NCBI GenBank assembly: GCA_900755995.1
Contig: CAAEIM010000085.1
Span: 1-5,292 of the forward strand
Source of the DNA: Clostridia bacterium
GTDB lineage: Bacteria > Bacillota > Clostridia > Oscillospirales > Acutalibacteraceae
Direction of reading: 5' to 3'
DNA length: 5,292 bases
The first letter of the stretch is position 1. Every line of letters starts with the position of its first letter. The translations under genes and the position numbers were made by a program. Shown piece after piece: positions 1-4,660 of this stretch. The notes beneath the pieces were generated by a model. It searched no databases and was not told the DNA's origin. It worked only from the letters and a program-made list of their open reading frames with translations.

Positions 1-49
1 CTGCAAGTGCTCCTGCCAACAGAATTGAGATAATCTTTTTAGTTTTCAT
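1..49 (-). CDS. Exported protein, N-terminal 16 codons only (runs off window)
   Basis: Only the first 16 codons are present, reading MKTKKIISILLAGALA. This is the start of a typical Sec signal peptide: a Lys-rich n-region followed by a hydrophobic h-region. The ATG at 49 is preceded by an AAAGGA ribosome binding site about 8 nt upstream (near 57-62), which supports the start. The gene lies 62 nt downstream of the membrane-anchored protein at 112-621 on the same strand, so it probably belongs to the same surface-protein operon. The mature protein is outside the window, so no function can be given; a secreted or wall-associated protein is the inference from context. Confidence 0.7.
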   Translation of the reverse strand, partial: MKTKKIISILLAGALA

Positions 50-111
50 AAAAAACATCCTTTCACTATTAATATTTTATAAATTTAAGCCGTTGAATTA
101 TAATCTCTGAT

Positions 112-621
112 TTACTTAACGATTAACATAAATTCTGATTCGGCTGAATTTAACGGAGTATGCTTTTCATCAAGAGAAACACATTCGTAACAAACCATTG
201 CGGTGTATTCGCCCTTTTCAAGAGTTTTGGACAGCGGAACCTCTGTAAGACCAAATCCGGGTTCAAGAAGCTCTGATTTATAAAGTACTGTTCCGTCCTC
301 AAGCTTTAAGGCTGCGTAAAATCCACATTCGTTTGACTTAGGATTTCCGATACTCAAGTGCAGGCTCGTATCTCCTGACTTCATCTCGGCTGTACCGTAT
401 CCGGGAATTTGAATACCCGCACCCTTAGGCGAGGTTTCATCTTCCAGCCCTGCATCCCAACTGTCTGTTATTTTTCCGACAACCCCGTTTGAAGGCGTTG
501 GCGGCTCTGCGAAGAAGTTGTTATACACAACAACCCCGCCGACAGCTAAAGCCGCAAAAATAAGTATTACAATTATAATAATTAATAACTTTTTCTTTGA
601 TTTTTTCTTTTCTTTATCCAA
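112..621 (-). CDS. Membrane-anchored extracellular protein of unknown function (169 aa, TTG start)
   Basis: The protein has a very basic cytoplasmic N-terminus (residues 1-11), one strongly hydrophobic transmembrane segment (about 12-34), a short Pro/Ser linker (39-46) and an extracellular domain of about 120 residues. That domain has beta-sheet character and includes the motif 'IQIPGYGTAEMKSGD' (70-84), 'SIGNPKSNECGF' (90-101) and a hydrophobic end. It has three Cys (99, 144, 147) but no lipobox. The start is TTG at 619-621: no ATG occurs before the transmembrane segment, and AAGAAGGAA (627-635) gives good Shine-Dalgarno spacing. The start overlaps the end of the upstream gene by 8 nt, implying translational coupling. 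I recall similar proteins beside surface proteins in gut Clostridia, but I cannot name a function; an accessory or assembly partner of the neighbouring wall protein is inference. Confidence 0.85.
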   Translation of the reverse strand: MDKEKKKSKKKLLIIIIVILIFAALAVGGVVVYNNFFAEPPTPSNGVVGKITDSWDAGLEDETSPKGAGIQIPGYGTAEMKSGDTSLHLSIGNPKSNECGFYAALKLEDGTVLYKSELLEPGFGLTEVPLSKTLEKGEYTAMVCYECVSLDEKHTPLNSAESEFMLIVK

Positions 622-1087
622 TCTTATTCCTTCTTCTTAAACTGAAAATCAATACAACTGCGAACACTGCGGTAAGAAGTGCTGCATTATACATAGCTGC
701 ACCTGTTTGAATCGGTGTACCATCATTCGATGGTTTTATTACAGATATATTGCTATCAGCTGATACATTTTCAACAACTGCAAATGACATAGGATACGCA
801 GCTGTGAAAACAGCCACACCGTTTTCAACAGAATCAGGCTCATAATAAGTAATATTACCGTCAGCATCTAATCCTGCAAACTTAACATTTTTATTTTCAA
901 CAGGAACGGAAATTTCAAATTCTCCCTCACACCATAGCTCGGCGGGAATATAGCTGCCGTTATTATCTGTCACACTTACGGAATACACCTGCAAAAGCTT
1001 GTTTTCTCCTACTGATGAAGATAAGCTCAAATAATCGCTGTCAGCTTTGCTGCAAGCTTCATATTTAATATTTAAATCCTCGTGCAT
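614..1087 (-). CDS. C-terminal fragment of a surface protein with sorting-signal-like tail (157 aa, probably part of a broken gene)
   Basis: The product has a beta-rich extracellular domain ('LLQVYSVSVTDNNGSYIP' at 31-48, 'EFEISVPV' at 56-63, 'YPMSFAVV' at 98-105) and a polar linker. It ends in a wall-sorting-like tail: PIQTG at 125-129, a hydrophobic stretch about 131-150 and RRRNK at 151-155. PIQTG is a departure from LPXTG, so sortase use is inferred. There is no signal peptide, and the ATG at 1087 has no convincing purine-rich ribosome binding site at proper spacing apart from the AAGGGA directly abutting it. The beginning therefore looks artificial. The frame immediately upstream (1088-1209) continues the protein smoothly if a single base is restored in the A-run at 1087-1090. 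It is best read as the 3' end of the gene that starts at 2236. Confidence 0.65.
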   Translation of the reverse strand: MHEDLNIKYEACSKADSDYLSLSSSVGENKLLQVYSVSVTDNNGSYIPAELWCEGEFEISVPVENKNVKFAGLDADGNITYYEPDSVENGVAVFTAAYPMSFAVVENVSADSNISVIKPSNDGTPIQTGAAMYNAALLTAVFAVVLIFSLRRRNKIG

Positions 1088-1209
1088 TTTCCCTTAACTG
1101 TTATGTTATTTCCGGCAGATTTCAGGGTACTTCTCAGATAATTTCCCATAATCATCGGGAATCCGTTGTTAAAGAACGGGTTGTTAGACCAAGCTAACAA
1201 GCACTGCAT
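1072..1209 (-). pseudogene. Out-of-frame middle piece of the broken surface-protein gene
   Basis: Between the stop of the N-terminal half (1184-1186) and the ATG at 1087, the only open frame is a third one, open from 1209 to the TAA at 1072-1074. From about 1198 it reads LAWSNNPFFNNGFPMIMG, then NYLRSTLKSAGNNITVKGK, which looks like genuine protein. The other two frames carry several stops. Joining it by one missing base at the GGGAAAA run (1087-1093) gives 'NITVKGKMHEDLNIKYE', a natural continuation into the 157-residue C-terminal part. At its other end it meets the N-terminal half out of frame, at an inverted repeat. It is therefore a displaced internal segment rather than a gene. No ribosome binding site precedes the in-frame ATG at 1209. 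Confidence 0.5.
1181..1200. repeat. Perfect 7-bp inverted repeat at the gene-truncation junction
   Basis: TTGTTAG (1181-1187) and CTAACAA (1194-1200) are exact reverse complements separated by 6 nt. The repeat contains the premature stop of the 350-residue protein and lies exactly where the coding frame switches. No T-run follows on either strand, so it is not an intrinsic terminator. Confidence 0.6.
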
Positions 1210-2236
1210 TTGCCGAACCGTTCTGACTGTCAAAATCAGCGTGAGTTCTGTCGCCGTTTACAAGTGAAGCAAACCAGTAAAGCTGACCGGCGTTGCCGAT
1301 TTCATAAACACCGTCACTATTGAGATATGCCGGCTGATATGCACCACAGCTTTTGCAGAAGCCGTTTTCATAATAATTATGCTCAATATTGGATGTATTA
1401 ATTTCAATAGTACCCTTTGCAGTAATATCATCATTTGTAACATATTTTAAATTCAGTGTGCTGAATTCAGTTGCATCTCCGGGAACATTCGGATAATATT
1501 GAAATATATTTTCATTAATGGCATTTACAAGAAAATCATTTTTCGCTACATCGGTATCAAAATTATAGTAATCTATCCCATTTACTGATTTTACATTTGA
1601 AGCTAAATCCCCGTTTCCGAGTTTTTGATATGCAGCGTCATGTGACATTTCACTTTGATAACCCAGATATAAATATGGTCGTTTATCAAAAGAATCATAC
1701 GCTGCATTTAAATTTTGCGGGAGTTTGGTTTCTACACGAACCACAGTTTTATATTCTTCACCGTCTAAAGAACTGTTGCTTGTTCCTACCACATCAAGAT
1801 TTGTCAAATACTCTGTTGTGCCGTATGGGTCTTGTTCTTTGGTATAATACAGGTATAAATCCTCTTGTCCCTTATCCTTATTAAAATTAACGGAATCCAA
1901 AAGGCTATAGTTTCTTCCGCAATAAGTTAAGGTGTCTTTCATCTCTTTTGAAAATACAATTCCCGTTATTGCTTCAGTAAAATCATTTGTTAACGAATAT
2001 CCCAAATAAACATAGGAATTATCATCTAAATTTTTATCAATATAAGTATATGACGACCCCTTACCATTCCTGTCATCCGCAGAAGTTGCTACATAAAGTG
2101 AAGAAATATAGTTTTCTAATGAATCATTTTCATTATCAGCCGCACTGACAGCAGGAACATATAATGCCATAGTTGATAATAAAGTGCATACCGATAAAAA
2201 AATAGCAGTGACTTTTTTGGATAGTCTTTTTAACAT
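1184..2236 (-). CDS. Secreted surface protein, N-terminal part, truncated (350 aa)
   Basis: A clear Sec signal peptide (MLKRLSKKVTAIFLSVC..., probable cleavage after VSA at about residue 32) is followed by repeated beta-rich units. Unit 1 (about 43-93) contains 'YTYIDKNLDDNSYVYLGY' and 'AITGI'. Unit 2 (about 105-150) contains 'LYLYYTKEQ' and 'YLTNLDV'. A third, degenerate one contains 'RPYLYLGYQ' (186-194). This 'DLN..yiYLgY...aIt' pattern recalls MABP-type beta-prism repeats, a low-certainty inference. A Cys-pair motif follows (H286, C294, C297: 'NGFCKSCGAYQPAYLN'), then 'YEIGNAGQLYWFASLVNGD' (311-329) and '...SANAVL'. In proteins with this signature I expect a continuation into 'DIDL...W.PIG' beta-helix repeats; here it becomes VSLV-stop. 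AGGAGA at 2245-2250 supports the ATG at 2236. It lies 56 nt after the receiver-like gene, probably in one operon. Confidence 0.85.
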   Translation of the reverse strand: MLKRLSKKVTAIFLSVCTLLSTMALYVPAVSAADNENDSLENYISSLYVATSADDRNGKGSSYTYIDKNLDDNSYVYLGYSLTNDFTEAITGIVFSKEMKDTLTYCGRNYSLLDSVNFNKDKGQEDLYLYYTKEQDPYGTTEYLTNLDVVGTSNSSLDGEEYKTVVRVETKLPQNLNAAYDSFDKRPYLYLGYQSEMSHDAAYQKLGNGDLASNVKSVNGIDYYNFDTDVAKNDFLVNAINENIFQYYPNVPGDATEFSTLNLKYVTNDDITAKGTIEINTSNIEHNYYENGFCKSCGAYQPAYLNSDGVYEIGNAGQLYWFASLVNGDRTHADFDSQNGSANAVLVSLV

Positions 2237-2292
2237 TTAATACATCTCCTTCTATAATGTTTATAAAAATTATATTAATCCATTTATATTCT

Positions 2293-2709
2293 TTATACTT
2301 TATAAGGCTCTGCCCGATAAGTGCCGCCCACCGGCCGCCTTTTTTCTTTTGAATTTATTAAAACAGACAAGCCCTTACAAAGTTCCTCCTCGGTCGAAGG
2401 TGCTTTAAAAAAATATTCCGCTCGCAGTCGATAGGCTTGAAGTGAAAAATCAAGATCACTGCACCATATCAGTCCGCAATCAGGGCATAGTGAGCACAGC
2501 TGTTCAGAAGCGTTAAGCCCTGCAACACCATAAAGCGCCATAATTACACCGTCCGTCTTTGCATTTTGAATTGCCTTGAAAAACAATTCCGTATCCATAA
2601 ACAATTCCACAACAGGATAAAAATCCTGCCCTGTGCAAAAGCATTTTGTCCATTCGGCGAGCTGCCGACCTAAATTATGGTTATCAGCCAAAATTAGTAT
2701 GTGGTACAT
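2293..2709 (-). CDS. Single-domain pseudo-receiver (response-regulator-like, no phosphoacceptor; 138 aa)
   Basis: The fold pattern follows a CheY-like receiver of the LytTR-regulator type. Beta-1 is 'MYHILILADNH', the segment around 53-64 ('DGVIMALYGVAG') matches beta-3, 'GLIWCSD' (79-85) matches beta-4, and 'FSLQAYRLRAEYFFKAP' (88-104) matches the 'yALeafkv.a..YllKP' region. Key residues differ: the acidic pair is A8-D9, the phosphoacceptor Asp is replaced by Ala58, and the switch Thr is Ser84, while the conserved Lys (K102) remains. There is no LytTR DNA-binding domain; the protein ends in a short basic tail (from about 120). The ATG at 2709 has AAAGGAG upstream at 2719-2725. It is divergent from the response regulator at 2893 and upstream of the surface genes. 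A phosphorylation-independent regulator or partner protein is inference. Confidence 0.7.
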   Translation of the reverse strand: MYHILILADNHNLGRQLAEWTKCFCTGQDFYPVVELFMDTELFFKAIQNAKTDGVIMALYGVAGLNASEQLCSLCPDCGLIWCSDLDFSLQAYRLRAEYFFKAPSTEEELCKGLSVLINSKEKRRPVGGTYRAEPYKV

Positions 2710-2754
2710 ATGATGTAGCTCCTTTTGCTCAATGGATTATAAAATGATACTTTA

Positions 2755-2782
2755 ATTATATTGCTTATGTTCTATTATTCAA
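2755..2782 (-). promoter_or_regulatory. Candidate minus-strand promoter for the surface operon
   Basis: On the minus strand TTGAAT (2777-2782) and TATAAT (2755-2760) are separated by 16 bp, a good sigma-A-type arrangement. It lies 46 nt upstream of the ATG at 2709. A second TATAAT on the same strand at 2736-2741 has no good -35 box. The promoter would drive the pseudo-receiver and, by read-through, the surface genes. Confidence 0.5.
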
Positions 2783-2851
2783 TATCGATAGCTCAAAACG
2801 TAAAAATCCGTCACAAATTGTATTATTAAATAAGATTTTTTTAAATTAATG

Positions 2852-2860
2852 TGGTACAAT
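2852..2860 (+). promoter_or_regulatory. Extended -10 promoter of the response-regulator gene
   Basis: TGG followed by TACAAT (2855-2860) forms an extended -10 element (TGnTAnAAT type) with no good -35 box at the usual distance. Transcription would begin around 2866-2868, inside the adjacent palindrome. The response regulator and the glycosyltransferase would both be read from here. Confidence 0.55.
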
Positions 2861-2862
2861 AC

Positions 2863-2879
2863 TTATTAAGTCTTAATAA
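2863..2879. promoter_or_regulatory. 17-bp perfect palindrome, candidate operator
   Basis: TTATTAAG, a central T, then CTTAATAA form a perfect palindrome placed directly after the -10 box and directly before the AAAGGAG ribosome binding site (2879-2885). A one-base loop makes it a poor RNA hairpin, so a dimeric DNA-binding protein site is the better reading. A near half-site TTATTAAA occurs 40 bp upstream (2823-2830). The binding protein is unknown. Confidence 0.5.
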
Positions 2880-2892
2880 AAGGAGAATTACT

Positions 2893-3201
2893 ATGCGAAT
2901 AGCGATTGTTGATGATATAAATTCAGATCAAAAAGAACTGCATAACCGTTTGTCGGCTATATTATGCCAATATTCTGTTGACGCTGCAATTTTTGAATAC
3001 AGCAGTGGAGAAGCTTTCCTTTCCGCTGCTCAAAACGAACGATTTGAGCTTGTTTTTCTTGACATATATATGAACGGAGCAAACGGCGTTGAAACTGCAA
3101 AAAAGCTGCGAACCTTTGACCAAGAGTGTATCATCGTTTTTACAACATCATCTACCGACTATGCGCTTGAGGGCTTTAAGGTCAGGGAAGGGAAATCATA
3201 A
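2893..3201 (+). CDS. LytTR/AgrA-type response regulator truncated within its receiver domain (102 aa)
   Basis: The N-terminal receiver is well conserved. It has the acidic pair D7-D8 ('MRIAIVDDIN'), phosphoacceptor D57 in 'LVFLDIYMNGANGVE' and a switch Thr at 84/85 in 'IVFTTSSTDYALEGFKVR'. Full-length relatives are about 230-250 residues and continue with '..YLlKP' and a LytTR DNA-binding domain. Here the reading becomes EGKS-stop right after 'FKVR', so beta-5, the conserved Lys, alpha-5 and the whole output domain are missing. The start is ATG 2893, preceded by AAAGGAG (2879-2885); an upstream GTG at 2851 lies within the promoter and is not used. The stop TAA shares its last A with the ATG of the glycosyltransferase. 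It is probably a non-functional remnant, although its promoter and start may still drive the next gene. Confidence 0.75.
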   Translation: MRIAIVDDINSDQKELHNRLSAILCQYSVDAAIFEYSSGEAFLSAAQNERFELVFLDIYMNGANGVETAKKLRTFDQECIIVFTTSSTDYALEGFKVREGKS

Positions 3202-4562
3202 TGGATAAACTAAAAAATCGCTATAATAATTTTCCGTATATAATTTTTGCAATACTGTCTTTGTTTTCATTAAGTCTGATTTTTAACAATAATGTATGGT
3301 TTGACGAGGCATACACCTTGTCACTTATTCAGCATAATTATTCTGAGGTAATTGAAATATTAAAATCGGATATGCATCCTCCTTTATACTTCATATCCCT
3401 GAAATTTTTTTGTGGGATTTTCGGTTATTCTGTTTTGGTAACTAAAATTTTTTCAGTCCTCGGCTACGTTGCAACGCTTTTGCTTGGCTGTACAGTGGTT
3501 AAGAAGCATTTCGGTTCGGGTACATCAATGGTATATATGCTTACCATTGGAGCAATTCCTATGTCGCTATATTTCAGTGTTCAGCAAAGGTCATACGAGT
3601 GGTGTATATTTTTTGTTACACTTTGCTTTATAGAGGCTCTGTTATTTATTGAAAGCCATAAATACAGACATTGTATTTTATTTGTTATTGCCGCTCTGTT
3701 TGCCGCATACAATCACATTTATGCACTTTTAGCAGTCGGTATAATATTTGCATTTGTAAATATCTATATTTTCATTAAAAGCAGAAAACTGATAAAAGCA
3801 ATAATTCTCTCCGATATTTATATTATGATAGGGTATTTCCCTTGGATTTTTCCGCTTCTATATCAAGCCGAGTCAGCTTCCGGCAGCTTCTGGCTTACAA
3901 GCATAGAACCGCTTTCGATTATTGTGTTTATATCGGGAGTTGTAATTTCAGCAGTAATTCTCACTAAAAAAGAAAATCGCAAATTACCGATAATATTTGC
4001 AACAATCAGTATTTTAAGTATTCAAATAATTGGTTTGATTGTTACAACTTTTATTCGTCCGCTATACATAGCACGATACAGCGTTGTAGTTTCAGGTATT
4101 TTTGCATTGTTAATTGCTTTTGGAACAAAGAACACAAAATTAAAGTTCAAAAAATCACTTTGCATATTACTGTGTGTGCTGAACATCATTTGCGTTGTCG
4201 CTACGGGAATGTTTGAGTACAATTCATCAATGAACAAATTCTTTGAACGATTTGACAAAATTATTTCTCCGTCAAATACTTTTATATATTGCGACAGCTC
4301 ATTTGGAATTATGTCTTATTATTTTCCCGAATACACACATATCTGCACCTACAGTGAGCCTTGGTTTGCGGCATTTGATAATGTAGAATGTGTAGATAAA
4401 AACGAAATCTCCGATAAAATTCCGCTCAACGATACCGTTTGGTTTGTAAAGAATGAATTAACTAAAACGCCCGAATATATACAAAGTAATTTTGATTTAG
4501 AGTTGGTTGATTCATTCAAATGTGATTTTAATACCTTTAATGTGTATTTGGCTAAAAGGTAA
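3201..4562 (+). CDS. GT-C-fold membrane glycosyltransferase, PMT/ArnT-like (453 aa)
   Basis: This is an integral membrane protein with about nine to eleven hydrophobic segments. The family hallmarks of the PMT-like GT-C superfamily (GT39/GT83 type, Pfam PMT_2-like) are present. D35-E36 follow the first membrane helix in 'NNNVWFDEAYT' (catalytic/metal-binding acidic loop), and 'SDMHPPLYF' (56-64) is the typical H-P-P-L-Y motif. 'QQRSYEW' (128-134) corresponds to the 'aR.Y' motif, and 'RPLYIARYSVV' (286-296) to the later 'P....RY' loop. The C-terminal region (about 345-453) is soluble and extracytoplasmic. Such enzymes move a sugar from a polyprenyl-phosphate donor to a protein, lipid or wall polymer outside the membrane; the acceptor is unknown. 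AAGGGAAA (3188-3195) provides a ribosome binding site inside the tail of the truncated regulator, and the start overlaps that stop by 1 nt. It looks intact and AT-richer than the genes to its left. Confidence 0.88.
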   Translation: MDKLKNRYNNFPYIIFAILSLFSLSLIFNNNVWFDEAYTLSLIQHNYSEVIEILKSDMHPPLYFISLKFFCGIFGYSVLVTKIFSVLGYVATLLLGCTVVKKHFGSGTSMVYMLTIGAIPMSLYFSVQQRSYEWCIFFVTLCFIEALLFIESHKYRHCILFVIAALFAAYNHIYALLAVGIIFAFVNIYIFIKSRKLIKAIILSDIYIMIGYFPWIFPLLYQAESASGSFWLTSIEPLSIIVFISGVVISAVILTKKENRKLPIIFATISILSIQIIGLIVTTFIRPLYIARYSVVVSGIFALLIAFGTKNTKLKFKKSLCILLCVLNIICVVATGMFEYNSSMNKFFERFDKIISPSNTFIYCDSSFGIMSYYFPEYTHICTYSEPWFAAFDNVECVDKNEISDKIPLNDTVWFVKNELTKTPEYIQSNFDLELVDSFKCDFNTFNVYLAKR

Positions 4563-4613
4563 GGTGCTGAAATTTTATGCTATTTAATTAATCATTTCTG
4601 ACTTTCAGTTATA

Positions 4614-4642
4614 TTGTTTTTCTTTAATTCCTATGATATACT
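4614..4642 (+). promoter_or_regulatory. Candidate promoter of the LysR-type regulator gene
   Basis: TTGTTT (4614-4619) and TATACT (4637-4642) are 17 bp apart. An overlapping alternative -10, TATGAT, lies at 4632-4637. Either start would give a very short leader before the GGAGGT ribosome binding site at 4649-4654. The preceding gap (4563-4613) holds no convincing terminator, so read-through from the glycosyltransferase is possible. Confidence 0.4.
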
Positions 4643-4660
4643 GTTTGCGGAGGTGGTTGT

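Noticed and set aside
1258..1443. Small open frame on the minus strand
   Set aside because: It lies wholly inside the surface-protein gene in another frame and has no ribosome binding site.
1597..1884. Plus-strand open frame opposite the surface-protein gene
   Set aside because: It is antisense to a well-supported coding sequence with a signal peptide, with no promoter or ribosome binding site and no recognisable protein features.
2783..2790. TATCGATA palindrome in the divergent control region
   Set aside because: An 8-bp palindrome in AT-rich DNA is common by chance and has no special placement relative to either promoter.
2851..2892. Upstream GTG start for the response regulator, adding 14 residues
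   Set aside because: The GTG lies inside the extended -10 promoter and the extra residues show no receiver homology, while ATG 2893 has an ideal ribosome binding site and begins the canonical beta-1 strand.
4022..4258. Minus-strand open frame opposite the glycosyltransferase
   Set aside because: It is antisense to conserved motifs of the glycosyltransferase, including the 'RPLYIARY' region.
4563..4613. Possible terminator after the glycosyltransferase (CTGAAA ... TTTCAG arms)
   Set aside because: The 6-bp arms are separated by a loop of more than 30 nt and the stem is AT-rich, so it does not make a convincing intrinsic terminator.
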